Source of the DNA: Sorangium cellulosum So0157-2
GTDB taxonomy: Bacteria > Myxococcota_A > Polyangia > Polyangiales > Polyangiaceae
DNA length: 64,000 bases
Assembly (NCBI RefSeq): GCF_000418325.1
Contig: NC_021658.1
Span: 11,918,001 to 11,982,000, forward strand
Reading direction: 5' to 3'
The notes under the pieces are model-generated. The model worked only from the letters and a program-made list of their open reading frames with translations, had not been told where the DNA came from and searched no databases. Every line of letters starts with the position of its first letter. Positions within the stretch are counted from its first letter, which is position 1. Below, in pieces: positions 35,560-46,374 of this stretch. A program made the position numbers and the translations under genes.

Positions 35560-36645
35560 TCAGCGGCCGGGCCGCTGGCCGATGAGCAGCTTGAGCTTGA
35601 AGAGGGCGCCGATCTGCCCGCGGTCCATGGCGATGCGCGGGAAGTTCAGGGGGTCGAAGGACGAGAGCGTGCAAAGGCCGGAGTTGTTGGTGAAGCCGAT
35701 CTCGAACCCGGCCTCCCGCACGGCGCGATGGAACGCGCCGCACAGGCTGTAGCCGACGGGGTACGCGACCGCGTGCACGACCTCGTTCAGGGCGTCGGAG
35801 AGGACGCGGCGGGAGCGCGCGAGATCGCGCGTGGCCTCCTCGGGCGACAGGGTCTGGAGGACCCGGTGGCTGTGCGAGTGCGACTGCACGTCCATGCCCG
35901 CCCGCCGCAGCGCCGCGATCTGGTGCCAGTCCATGATCGTCTTGGCCGCGATCGCGCGCTCCTCGCAGAGGTCGATCGATACGCCCGTGGCGCGCTCGAT
36001 CTCGTCCCACAGGCGGCCGATGTCGACGCCGGACGTGCGCTTGATGGTCTGGCAGACGAGCGTCGCCGCGGCGACCGGGTCGCGCTGGGGCTCGAGCACG
36101 AGCGTCGCTGGGTAGGCGAGCTCGACGCGCGCTCGCCGGCACCGGTGCATGAGGAGGGCGACGCGGTCCCACCAGAAGAGGCGCCCCTTGCCGGGGTACT
36201 CGGTGGCGACGAAGAACGTGGCCGTGACGCCGGCGCGCTGGAGGAGGGGCAAGGCGACGTCGTGGTTGTCGCGGTAGCCGTCGTCGAACGCGACCATGAC
36301 GGGGTTCGGCGGGAGCTTCCGGCCCTTGGCGAAGCGCCGCACGTCCCGGAGCGACACCACCGTGCAGTGCGCCTTGATGACCGCGAGCTGTTCCTCGAAC
36401 TCGCGCGCGCTCACCTCGGCGACGCCGGGATCGAGCTCGTCCACGTCGGAGAGCTCGGCGATGCGGTGGTAGGTGAACACGGAGAGCACGGGCAGCCGGA
36501 GCTTCGCGCGCAGCCACAGGAAGCGATCCAGGAGCCCGAGGGTGTCGAGCGCGCCGGCGGCCAGCGCGCGCCGGCCGTGCGGCATCCCCCTGCGAACCCA
36601 CGTCAGTGGATGTGCGATGACGTACACGAATGTATTCCAGCACAC
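35560..36645 (-). CDS. Polysaccharide deacetylase (NodB homology) family protein
   Basis: The product is 361 residues. The NodB metal site is visible as FDDGYRDN (about 118) and the zinc-binding HSHSHR motif, with AVAYPVGYS and FTNNSG later on. The N terminus (VYVIAHPLTWVRRGM...) may be a membrane-associated or cytosolic segment. Family knowledge: carbohydrate esterase 4 enzymes remove N- or O-acetyl groups from peptidoglycan, chitin or exopolysaccharide. The domain is interrupted by a ~75-residue insert between the two motif groups, as in longer family members tied to polysaccharide biosynthesis loci. No glycosyltransferase is adjacent. The divergent repeat protein gene starts 121 bp away. 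Confidence 0.85.
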   Translation of the reverse strand: MCWNTFVYVIAHPLTWVRRGMPHGRRALAAGALDTLGLLDRFLWLRAKLRLPVLSVFTYHRIAELSDVDELDPGVAEVSAREFEEQLAVIKAHCTVVSLRDVRRFAKGRKLPPNPVMVAFDDGYRDNHDVALPLLQRAGVTATFFVATEYPGKGRLFWWDRVALLMHRCRRARVELAYPATLVLEPQRDPVAAATLVCQTIKRTSGVDIGRLWDEIERATGVSIDLCEERAIAAKTIMDWHQIAALRRAGMDVQSHSHSHRVLQTLSPEEATRDLARSRRVLSDALNEVVHAVAYPVGYSLCGAFHRAVREAGFEIGFTNNSGLCTLSSFDPLNFPRIAMDRGQIGALFKLKLLIGQRPGR

Positions 36646-36766
36646 AAACAGCGTCCGTGCTTGCTTTCCGGAGCGGCTGGGAGGGAGCGGTCCTGCGCGC
36701 CGGACGTTGGGCCGCCGAGCGGGAGAGAAAGGTTCGGCGGTGGACGATCCCGCTAGACTGACGGCG

Positions 36767-37732
36767 ATGTTCTCGACGGACGCGCCTCAACCTCGGTCGG
36801 CCGAGGATGCGCCCCAACCTGGGTCGGCTGGGGGGGATGCGCCCCAACCTGGGTCGACCGAGAGTGCGCCTCAACCTGGGTCGGCTGGTGGGGACGTGAC
36901 CCAACCTCGGTCGGCTCGGGACGTGACCCAACCTCGGTCGGCTGGGGACGGGCCTCAACCTGGGTCGGCTGACGGCGATCCGTCGAAGCCGCTCTCCCCC
37001 CAACCTGGGTCGGCCGACGAGGTGCCCCAACCTGGGTCGGCGGGGGACGAACCCCAACCTCGGTCGGCTGACGGCCATCCGTCGAAGCCGCTCTCGCCCC
37101 TCGGCACCATCGGCGTTGCCCTCATGACGGCAGCGATCGTGTTTGCGCTGGGCGTCTACACCGTCGAGACGGGCCTGCCCGGGCTCGCAGAGCGCAGCCA
37201 GGAGGCTCTCCCGGCGAACATGGCGGCCCGCGGTCCCGCCAGCGTCATCACCGCAGCCTCGAACCCCGCAGCCTCGAACACCGCAGCCTCGAACACCGCA
37301 GCCGCCCCCGTGCAGCTGACCGCCCAGCTCACGCCAAGCGCGACCGAAGCCGCTGCACAGCCCGCACCCCCGCCCCCCGCCGCTCCGCCCCCGCCTCCAC
37401 CCCAGCCCAGCCCCGAGGCAGCGCCCTCGCCTCCACCCCAGCCCAGCCCCGAGGCAGCGACGGCACCTCCACAGCCGCCGCCCATCCAGGCCGAAGCAAG
37501 CGCTCCGCGGACCCCGCGCCGCGGTTACGGCTTCCTCAAGCTCAACTCTTCCAAGAGCGCGACCGTGTACGTCACGGGCGTGGCGGTCGGTCCCAGCAAT
37601 CAGCCCATCGAGGTGCGCTGCGGGCGCTTTTTCGTGCGGCTCGGCGAGCCGACGCGCAACGGTACGCGATGGCTCGCCGAAGGCAGGACGGTCCGCATCA
37701 AGTGCGGTGCGCTGACAGAGGCGGCCTTCTGA
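36767..37732 (+). CDS. Membrane protein with QPGSA/QPRSA-repeat N terminus
   Basis: The product is 321 residues. The first ~110 residues are a cytoplasmic low-complexity region of QPGSA/QPRSA units. A single transmembrane helix (LGTIGVALMTAAIVFALGVYTV) follows, then an Ala/Thr and Pro-rich periplasmic linker, then a compact C-terminal domain (GYGFLKLNSSKSATVYVTG...CGRFFVRLG...VRIKCG) that resembles a PEGA-like beta-domain with paired Cys. The start is the ATG at 36767; an upstream GTG in frame is possible. The last 35 nt overlap the convergent ComF-like gene. Function unknown; the layout resembles a truncated sensor kinase output without a kinase. Confidence 0.7.
   Translation: MFSTDAPQPRSAEDAPQPGSAGGDAPQPGSTESAPQPGSAGGDVTQPRSARDVTQPRSAGDGPQPGSADGDPSKPLSPQPGSADEVPQPGSAGDEPQPRSADGHPSKPLSPLGTIGVALMTAAIVFALGVYTVETGLPGLAERSQEALPANMAARGPASVITAASNPAASNTAASNTAAAPVQLTAQLTPSATEAAAQPAPPPPAAPPPPPPQPSPEAAPSPPPQPSPEAATAPPQPPPIQAEASAPRTPRRGYGFLKLNSSKSATVYVTGVAVGPSNQPIEVRCGRFFVRLGEPTRNGTRWLAEGRTVRIKCGALTEAAF
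36788..37070 (+). repeat. Coding minisatellite, core CCCCAACCTGGGTCGG
   Basis: Ten copies of CAACCT(G/C)GGTCGG start at 36788, 36815, 36845, 36872, 36902, 36929, 36956, 37001, 37028 and 37055. Spacings are 27, 30 or 45 bp, always a multiple of three. The core matches the reverse complement of the intergenic array at 7.76-8.22 kb in 15 of 16 positions. Confidence 0.9.
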
Positions 37733-38438
37733 GCTCGTCCTCGCCGCTCTCGGTCGTCGCGAGGACCAGGTAGGTGACCGAAGCAGCCCCCGCGCCCAGG
37801 AGCGCTTCCCGGCACGCCGCGAGCGTGGCGCCGGTCGTGGCCACGTCATCGACCAGCGCGACCCGCCGGCCGTGCACGCGCTCCGGAGCGCAGACCCGGA
37901 ACGCCCCCGCCACGTTCTGCAGGCGGAGACCGCGCGGGAGCTGCGCCTGCTGCGCCGTGGGACGGACGCGGCAAAGCGCCCGCGGGACCATCGACGCCGG
38001 AAGTCCGTCAGCGACGTGCGCAGCCACCAAGGCCGCCTGATTGTACCCCCGCTCGGCGAGACGGCGCGGATGCAGCGGCACCGGGACCACGAGGTCGACG
38101 CTCACCTCGGCGTCGCGCGCCGCGCCGAGCAGCAACCGGCCAAGCGGGCGCGCGAGATCCGGCCGGTCCCCGTACTTGAAGCGCCGGATCCCCTCCGCGA
38201 CCGCCCCGTCGAACGCAGCGAACGCGACGAGATCGACGCCCGCCGCCGCGCTGGGCCCCACCGCCCTCTGCAGCCGGCGCTCCGCGTACGGCACGGTGGT
38301 CCGCGCACAGTCGGAGCAAAATACCGCGCCAGCTGCGATGGCGGCGTCACAGGCGGCGCAGGCCGGTGGGCTGAGCGCACGCGCAGCGACGGCGGCCAGA
38401 AAGCGGATTGCGGCGACGAGGGCGCGGGGAGGGCTCAT
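37698..38438 (-). CDS. ComF family protein (phosphoribosyltransferase-like)
   Basis: The product is 246 residues. An N-terminal zinc-ribbon (PPACAACD...FCSDCA) is followed by the family core (FKYGDRPDLARPLG, VVPVPLHPRRLAERGYNQA) and the PRPP-binding motif VALVDDVATTGATL. Family knowledge: ComF is required for DNA uptake in Bacillus and Haemophilus, probably through interaction with competence helicases; its enzymatic activity is uncertain. No other competence gene is nearby. It is convergent with, and overlaps, the repeat-bearing membrane protein gene by 35 bp. Confidence 0.88.
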   Translation of the reverse strand: MSPPRALVAAIRFLAAVAARALSPPACAACDAAIAAGAVFCSDCARTTVPYAERRLQRAVGPSAAAGVDLVAFAAFDGAVAEGIRRFKYGDRPDLARPLGRLLLGAARDAEVSVDLVVPVPLHPRRLAERGYNQAALVAAHVADGLPASMVPRALCRVRPTAQQAQLPRGLRLQNVAGAFRVCAPERVHGRRVALVDDVATTGATLAACREALLGAGAASVTYLVLATTESGEDELRRPPLSAHRT

Positions 38439-38572
38439 GGGCTGCCAGCGCGATCGTCGTCAGGAGCGGGCGCGCGGTTGCGCGATCGGACGAAAGAGGA
38501 TCTCTTTGCAAACGACGCGCGGTACGATCCCCGCGTCGTGGATCGCGTCCTGAAATTCCGGCGCCCTCGCAA

Positions 38573-38584
38573 GGGGAGGAGGGG
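38573..38584 (+). promoter_or_regulatory. Strong ribosome binding site fixing a TTG start
   Basis: The purine run GGGGAGGAGGGG lies immediately before TTG at 38591 (AGGAGG to TTG is 8 nt). No ATG or GTG fits the start of the conserved N-terminal domain. Confidence 0.65.
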
Positions 38585-38590
38585 CCGCCG

Positions 38591-41551
38591 TTGAGCGCGT
38601 GGCGATGGACGGATGAGCGCGGCGTCCAGCGGCTCGTGAGCACCGCCGAGCTGCGCAGCGCGCTGGCTGCCGGGGTCATCCCGGGCTCCACCCTCGTGTG
38701 GCGCCAGGGCATGGAAGCGTGGGCCCCGGCTTCCAAGCAGCCGGAGCTCGCCGACGCCGCGCAGCTCCGGCGCAAGCCGGAGGCGGGCGCCGCTCCGCCC
38801 GACAAGCCCGCCGCCGACGCCCGGGCGTCGGCGCGCGACAGCGGCGCGACGCTGGAGCTCGAGCTCGTCGAGGACCTGGGCCCGGCGCCCGCCCGCCCGG
38901 GTCAGCGCCCCGCGCCCCCGGACAGGTCCGCGAACGAGCGGCGACCTGCGGCGTCCCCGGGCCGGGCCACCGCGCGACCGCAGCCGCCACCCCCGCCGCC
39001 GCGGAAGCGCGAGCCCATGGCGACGCTCGCGGGGGTCGAGGCCCCGGCGAGCGCGCCGGCCAGCGGACAGAGCGCGCCGATCGTCGTGCCTTCGGCGGGC
39101 GGAGCGTTCGACGCGGGCGTCGCCCGCGCGATCACGCAGCTGCCCCGCTACGACGGCTCCTCGGCAGGCGAGGAGGGAGCGCCCGCGATCCCGCGCGCGC
39201 CGAAGCTCCCCTCGGCGTCCGAGGACCGCGAGGACACGCCGGCCGATCAGCGTCCGGCCGGCGACGCAGGCGGCGCCGGCGGGATGACCCAAGGCGGCGA
39301 GCCCGCAGCGGCGAGGCGCGCGGCGGGCTCGGCCGCGCCCAGCAGGCCCGGCGCGACGCCGAAGGCCGCGGGCGGCCCGGCCGCGCGCGCGGCGAGGCCG
39401 CCCCGGCCGCCGCCCCTGCCTCCAGGCCGCGACGGAGCGACGGCCGGCGCTGCGCCGCAGGACGACGGGCGCAGCGGCGCGGCCGCCGTTGCGGATCAGG
39501 GCGCCGGCAAGCCCCTCCCGGCAACGCCGCCGGCGCTGGCGAGCCCCAGCCGGGGCACGAAGCGGCCCACGAAGGGGCGGTCCGTGCCGCCGCCGCCGGT
39601 CCCGGTCCGGTTCCCCGCGGTCGCTGCGAAGCGGCCTGCCGGCGCGCCGGCGCTCGATGCACCGGATCACACCGCGGCAGGCGCGAAGGCCCTCGTCCGC
39701 CTCGGCGCGCTCCCCGCGCCGCCGCCGCGCCCGCCCGCGGAGGCTCCCCGCGCGACGCCGGTGGCGGCGCCGCCGTCCCCCTCGCAGCCGGCCGCAGCGC
39801 TCCCTTCGCCCCCGGCTGCCCCGGTCCCCTCGGCCGAAGCGACGCCCGTCTCGATCGCCGCCGACGCGGCGGCGATCGCGTCCATCGGGCCTCGCCTCGC
39901 GAGCCCCGCGGCGCCCGGCGACGGTCCCCCGCCCCGCGGCGTCGAGAGCACGCCGGCCGACGATGGCCGGGTTCCATCGGAGATCCGCGCCGTCAGCGAG
40001 GCCCCCGAGCCCTCCACCACGACCGTGCCGCACCGCGAGGCCAAGGAGCACGCCGCTGCGCCCGTGCCCAGCGAGACGAAGCGCTCCCCCCTGGCCGTCG
40101 ACGCGACGATGGGGCGCCGCGAGTACGCCACGATCCCCTCGGCCGGCGTCGGCGCAGGCGCGCCGCAGGGCGTCGGCGCAGGCGCGCCGCAGGGGCACCC
40201 GGCCATGCGCTCGTGGCCAGGCTTGCTGCCCGGGCTGCGCCCTGCGTCCGCCGCGGCTCCGCCGGCGCCGCGCTCCGATCGCGGCTCCGCCCCGGGATCG
40301 AGCAACGGCCCGCCTGCGCTCGATCCGCGCGCCCTCGCGGCGCGGCGCGCTCAGCCGCCCCTCGCGGGCGCGCCGGCGCGGGGCGACGGCCGGCTCTCCA
40401 CGGCGGTGCCCGTGCCGATCTCATCGCTCATCGGCATCTGCGGGGCGGCGGTGCTCATGAGCATCGCCGCCTTCTTCGCGGGCCGCCACTCCGTCGCGGC
40501 CGCGCGGCAGCCGCTGGTCGCGACGGCGCGCCCCGCGCTCGGCGCCGCGCAAAACGCCGCCCGCTCCGCGATCCCCGCGCCGCTGAAGCCCTGCTGGGTG
40601 GCGCGCCAGCCGCAGCCATGGGCGCCGCTCGTCGCGAAGAGCATCCCCTTCGAGGTCACGGCGACGAAGGGCGGCAAGCTCCTGGTGGGCTACGCCAAGA
40701 GCGCCATGGAGGCCGTCGGCCTCGAGATCGATCCCGCGACCGGGGAGCGGAGCGAGAAATTCTCGAACCGGGAGGCCGCCGACATCGTGAGCATCTCGCC
40801 GGTCGAAGACACCTTCACCGTCCTCACGTCGGCGCAGCAGGCCATCCGCTCCCCGGTCAGCGTCCCGGGGCCCCGGCCGTTCGTCATCGGCCTGGCCGAC
40901 GGCGCCGTGGTCGCGGCCGACGACCCCGGCGCCGCGCCCTCGCGGCTCTGGCCGGTGCAAGGCGACGAGCCGCTCGAGTCGCCGCGCGCCCTCGCGGCCG
41001 GGTCCCGCGGGTACGCCGTCGCGTTCCGCCGCGAGAAGGCCGTGTGGGCCGGCTGGCTCGACGCCGAGCGCAGGCCCGGCGGCGAGCTCACCCGCGTGAC
41101 GGGCTCCGGTGGCGCGCTCGGCAAGCCTTCGCTCGGCTGGAACGAGCGCGCCCTCGCCGTCGTCTTCGCCGACCGGCCCGCGGACGGGCGATGGGAGATC
41201 CGCGCCGGGCAAGCCGCGCCGGGCGACATCCCCACGTCGACCCAGGTGATCCCGCTCCCCTCCGGCGGCCCCGGCGGCGACGCGTTCGCGCCGGACATCG
41301 CGGGGCTCGGCGACGGACGCTGGCTCCTCGTGTGGACCGAAGGCCCTCCGGGGAGCCGCGCCATGCGCGCGCAGACCCTGGCCCCCAACTTCTCCCCGAT
41401 CGGCGATCCGATCGCGCTCTCGCCCCCGGCCGGGAACTTCGGGCAAGGCGTGCTCGGCGTGGCGCCGCGATCGGGCTACGTGGGCGTCGTGTTCCTCTCG
41501 AAGCCCGCCGCGAGCTACGAGCTCTGGGGGGTCATCCTCCAATGTGGATGA
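38591..41551 (+). CDS. Large membrane protein with GYF-like domain, Pro/Ala-rich disordered region and beta-propeller-like C terminus
   Basis: The product is 986 residues from TTG. The N-terminal ~55 residues (SAWRWTDERGVQRLVSTAELRSALAAG...WRQGMEAWAPA) match the GYF_2 domain common in myxobacterial regulatory proteins. Residues ~60-600 are Pro/Ala/Gly-rich and probably disordered. A transmembrane helix (SSLIGICGAAVLMSIAAFFAG) is followed by a beta-rich periplasmic domain with repeated strands (FVIGLADGAVVAAD, YAVAFRREKAVWAGWLD, WLLVWTEGPPGSRAMRAQTL), propeller-like. Family knowledge: GYF_2 domains mediate protein contacts. The next gene overlaps by 10 bp and encodes a coiled-coil lipoprotein, so the two may form an envelope complex. 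Its role is unknown. Confidence 0.75.
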   Translation: MSAWRWTDERGVQRLVSTAELRSALAAGVIPGSTLVWRQGMEAWAPASKQPELADAAQLRRKPEAGAAPPDKPAADARASARDSGATLELELVEDLGPAPARPGQRPAPPDRSANERRPAASPGRATARPQPPPPPPRKREPMATLAGVEAPASAPASGQSAPIVVPSAGGAFDAGVARAITQLPRYDGSSAGEEGAPAIPRAPKLPSASEDREDTPADQRPAGDAGGAGGMTQGGEPAAARRAAGSAAPSRPGATPKAAGGPAARAARPPRPPPLPPGRDGATAGAAPQDDGRSGAAAVADQGAGKPLPATPPALASPSRGTKRPTKGRSVPPPPVPVRFPAVAAKRPAGAPALDAPDHTAAGAKALVRLGALPAPPPRPPAEAPRATPVAAPPSPSQPAAALPSPPAAPVPSAEATPVSIAADAAAIASIGPRLASPAAPGDGPPPRGVESTPADDGRVPSEIRAVSEAPEPSTTTVPHREAKEHAAAPVPSETKRSPLAVDATMGRREYATIPSAGVGAGAPQGVGAGAPQGHPAMRSWPGLLPGLRPASAAAPPAPRSDRGSAPGSSNGPPALDPRALAARRAQPPLAGAPARGDGRLSTAVPVPISSLIGICGAAVLMSIAAFFAGRHSVAAARQPLVATARPALGAAQNAARSAIPAPLKPCWVARQPQPWAPLVAKSIPFEVTATKGGKLLVGYAKSAMEAVGLEIDPATGERSEKFSNREAADIVSISPVEDTFTVLTSAQQAIRSPVSVPGPRPFVIGLADGAVVAADDPGAAPSRLWPVQGDEPLESPRALAAGSRGYAVAFRREKAVWAGWLDAERRPGGELTRVTGSGGALGKPSLGWNERALAVVFADRPADGRWEIRAGQAAPGDIPTSTQVIPLPSGGPGGDAFAPDIAGLGDGRWLLVWTEGPPGSRAMRAQTLAPNFSPIGDPIALSPPAGNFGQGVLGVAPRSGYVGVVFLSKPAASYELWGVILQCG

Positions 41552-42393
41552 CGAGGGCCCCGGGCGGCGCGAGCCGCCTCCGGGCGGCGGCGCTCGCGCT
41601 GCTGCTCGCCGCGGCGCACGCGCCGCTGCTCTCGGCGTGCGCCGCGCAGGCGTCGCAGCTCGAGCAGGGCCGGGCCCTGCGCACGGGCAAGCAGCCCTAC
41701 GACGCGTTCTTCGAGGCCGCGCTGGCGCTCCGCGAGGAGTCGCTGAAGGCCGAGGCGCTCGCGGACGCGGCGCGGGCCGAGCTCGCGCGCGCGGCCGGGC
41801 TCGATCCGAGGTCGGCCGCCGACGCGGCGCTCGACGCGGCGCGCGCGCGCGCCGCGGAGCTCCGCGCGTCGGGCGTCTCGCTCCACGTCGAGCTCGTGCC
41901 GGAAGCGCGGCTCGTCAGCGCCCGAGGCGGGCGATCGCTCGACGCGGACGACAGGGACGCCGTCGAGGCGCTCGAGGCGTCGTTGAAGAGCTCCCTCGCG
42001 GCGGCGAAGCAGCTCGGCGAGCTGTCGAAGCGCGCGGCGGAGCTCGAGGAGCAGCGGGCGTCGCTTTCGGCCTCGTGGGCCGAGACCATGGCGGGCGACC
42101 CGCAGCGCCGCGAGGCGAAGCGCGAGCTCGAGGCGGCCGAGCGCGTGCTCGCCGAGGCAGGGGCGACCGCCGAGCGGCACGCCGGCAGGGCGTCGAAGCT
42201 CGCGCTCGATCTGGTGCTCGCCGTCGACGCGGGCGTCGCGCCGGCGCGGCGAAGCGCGGCGAGGCGCCCCACGCCGAGGCAGCCTGCCGGAAGCGCCAAG
42301 GCGCCGCCGCAGCGCGGGAGCGGCGCAGCAGCCGCGCCGAGGCCGCCGAAGCCGCCCCCGCCGCCGAACGGCGAGGACGATTTCGATCCCTGA
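41542..42393 (+). CDS. Coiled-coil lipoprotein
   Basis: The product is 283 residues. The signal peptide (ALALLLAAAHAPLLSAC) ends in a perfect lipobox LSAC. The mature part is almost entirely Ala/Glu/Arg-rich alpha-helix with heptad-like patterns (residues ~40-230; for example ELSKRAAELEEQRASL), then a basic Pro-rich tail ending GEDDFDP. The start overlaps the 3' end of the GYF-domain gene by 10 nt, implying co-translation. Possible roles are tethering or spacing in the periplasm. An 8-bp GC hairpin (42421-42439) follows. Confidence 0.75.
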   Translation: MWMTRAPGGASRLRAAALALLLAAAHAPLLSACAAQASQLEQGRALRTGKQPYDAFFEAALALREESLKAEALADAARAELARAAGLDPRSAADAALDAARARAAELRASGVSLHVELVPEARLVSARGGRSLDADDRDAVEALEASLKSSLAAAKQLGELSKRAAELEEQRASLSASWAETMAGDPQRREAKRELEAAERVLAEAGATAERHAGRASKLALDLVLAVDAGVAPARRSAARRPTPRQPAGSAKAPPQRGSGAAAAPRPPKPPPPPNGEDDFDP

Positions 42394-42420
42394 CGCCGCC
42401 GGCGCGGCGGCTCGCCTTGC

Positions 42421-42439
42421 CCGGCGGCAGCGCCGCCGG
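42421..42439 (+). terminator. Short GC hairpin after the coiled-coil lipoprotein gene
   Basis: An 8-bp perfect stem (CCGGCGGC and GCCGCCGG) has an AGC loop. There is no U-run, so termination is only a suggestion. Confidence 0.35.
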
Positions 42440-42602
42440 ACAGGAGCGGCACTGCGTCCCATTCGGCAGCTTCCCCACTTGTCCGACGAGCGCCGGGACG
42501 CCTATCCTCCGCGAGCGATCCAGGAGCGCGGCCCGCGAGAACGCCGCGCGCCAGGCCGCGCATCCGCCGTTCGACGACCCCGCGCTCCGGCCCTCCTCGC
42601 TG

Positions 42603-44072
42603 ATGATCCGATCCCTGCCGTACGCCTCCATCGCTCTGGGATCGGCGCTCCTCGCGTTCGCGCTCGCGCCCCGGACCGCGGCGGCCCAGGCGCCGCCGCA
42701 GTCGGAGGGCGTGCACCTCGGCGGGTTCGTCTTCCGCCCGTCGGCGGAGCTCCGGATCCGGGGCGAGTTTCGCCGGTACCCCGTGGACACGGGCGGCGAC
42801 GTCTACAGCTCGAACGCGGTGCTCGCCGAGGGCTTCGGGGGCGCGCTGCCGCCGCTCCTCGACACGGGCAACGTCGTCAAGACCCAGTGGTTCTTCGCCC
42901 AGCGCGCGCGCCTCGGCCTGGCCGTCGAGCGCGGGCCCGTCACGGGCGTCCTCACGCTGCAGGACGCGCGGCTCTGGGGGAGCGACGACGCGATCTTCGT
43001 CGGGGCGGGCGAGCCGTCCCTCCCGGCGACGGCGCCCTACGAGGCCTACGTCGATCTGCGCACGCGCTCGGGGCGCCGCGCCTTCGTCCGGCTGGGCCGG
43101 CAGCGGATCGAGTGGGGGGACGGCCGCCTGATCGGGGCGGACGACGAGACCCTCACCGCGCGCTCGCTCGACGGGGTGCGCGCGGGGGTGCAGCTCGGCA
43201 ACGTCGACCTCGAGGCGATGGCCGTGCTCCTCGCGGCGCCGGGCGGCGCGCCGCCCGAGGTCACGGGGACGCGCAAGCCCATCTCCGCCGGCACGGGGAC
43301 GCAGCTCTACGGCCTGAACGCGCTCTGGCGCGTCGCCCCCCTGCTCCACCTCGAGGCCACGGCGCTCGCGCGCATCGCCCGCGAGCCGCGGCCGACCTGG
43401 CTCACGCCCGGAGACACCGTGGTCCTCGACGCGCGCATCTCCGGCGACCGCCGGGGCTTCCGCTATGCGATCGAGGGGGCCTACGAGCTCGGTCGGGTCG
43501 CCACCTTCACGGCCGATCGCCCGCTCGGCGCGTTCGCGGCCGCCGCGCGGGCGGCGCTCGAGACGTCCCTGCCCGCCCGCCTCACCTTCAGCGCCCGCGG
43601 CGCGTACGCGACGGGCGACGACGGCGCGCTCGAGGAGGGCGAGACGCAGCGCCGCTTCGATCCGATCCTGCCCGACGCGCAGGACAACCACGGCCCGATG
43701 GGGCTCTACGCGTGGTCCAACGTGATCGAGGCGGGCGGCGCCGTCCGCGCGTCCCCCCTCGACGCGATGACCGTCGCCGCCGGGTACACGTTCGTCGGCC
43801 TCGCCGCGCCCGGCGGCAGGTGGGTCACCGCGCGGCTCCTTCCCGTGGGCGCCGTCAGCGACAACGAGCGCCGGACGCTCGGCCACGAGATCGACGTCTC
43901 GCTCGCCTTCCAGCCGTGGGAGCCGCTGCGCTTCGCGCTCGGCTACGGCCTGTTCATCTTCGGCGACGGCGCCCAGGCGATCTTCACGAAGGCGAACCGC
44001 GCGCACGACGGCGGCCGCCCGGCAGATCTGCAGCAGTGGGCGTTCCTGCAGACGACCCTGACCGCTCCCTGA
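42603..44072 (+). CDS. Outer-membrane alginate-export-type porin
   Basis: The product is 489 residues. A signal peptide (LPYASIALGSALLAFALAPRTAAA) is followed by a beta-barrel with the Alginate_exp pattern: FVFRPSAELRIRGEFRRYP, FFAQRARLGLAVERGPVTGVLTLQDARLWG, RSGRRAFVRLGRQRIEWGDGRLIG, and repeated amphipathic strands to the end (FALGYGLFIFGDGAQAIF). Family knowledge: AlgE-like proteins form 18-stranded barrels that export polysaccharide; many relatives in other genomes are uncharacterised diffusion porins. No alginate synthesis gene is near. It starts 209 bp after the coiled-coil lipoprotein gene and probably has its own promoter. Confidence 0.82.
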   Translation: MIRSLPYASIALGSALLAFALAPRTAAAQAPPQSEGVHLGGFVFRPSAELRIRGEFRRYPVDTGGDVYSSNAVLAEGFGGALPPLLDTGNVVKTQWFFAQRARLGLAVERGPVTGVLTLQDARLWGSDDAIFVGAGEPSLPATAPYEAYVDLRTRSGRRAFVRLGRQRIEWGDGRLIGADDETLTARSLDGVRAGVQLGNVDLEAMAVLLAAPGGAPPEVTGTRKPISAGTGTQLYGLNALWRVAPLLHLEATALARIAREPRPTWLTPGDTVVLDARISGDRRGFRYAIEGAYELGRVATFTADRPLGAFAAAARAALETSLPARLTFSARGAYATGDDGALEEGETQRRFDPILPDAQDNHGPMGLYAWSNVIEAGGAVRASPLDAMTVAAGYTFVGLAAPGGRWVTARLLPVGAVSDNERRTLGHEIDVSLAFQPWEPLRFALGYGLFIFGDGAQAIFTKANRAHDGGRPADLQQWAFLQTTLTAP

Positions 44073-44081
44073 GGCGGGCCG

Positions 44082-44157
44082 GCGTCGCGCGCCGCGTGCG
44101 TCGCTGTCCGCGTCGCGTGCGTCGCGGTTCGCGTCGCGCGCCGCGTGCGTTGCTGTC
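44082..44157. repeat. 27-bp direct repeat, 49-bp period, in the porin/ftsH convergent gap
   Basis: GCGTCGCGCGCCGCGTGCGT followed by (C/T)GCTGTC occurs at 44082-44108 and again at 44131-44157 with a single mismatch. The remaining 193-bp convergent gap contains nothing else recognisable. Confidence 0.7.
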
Positions 44158-44265
44158 TGAGGGGAGGGAGTGAGGCGTCTCGGGGGCCGCGCCGTGCCGT
44201 GCGGCGCGCGGCGGTGCGGGGGGCGCTCGCCCGGGCTCACCGGGCGCGGCCCCCGCGCTTCGCGA

Positions 44266-46212
<1,947 letters not shown>

Positions 46213-46374
46213 GAGGACCCTCTAAGCTCGCGCGGCGAGCCGGCGTGTACCGAAATTGTACGCGTGTTCCAGTCAGCATGCCACCCGTCGGCTCGGTCGT
46301 CGACCGCGGGTTTTCCCCGCGGCGGCACGGCGAAACAGGGGACTCGACAGGGGTCGCGGGTGGGGTGCATGCGG

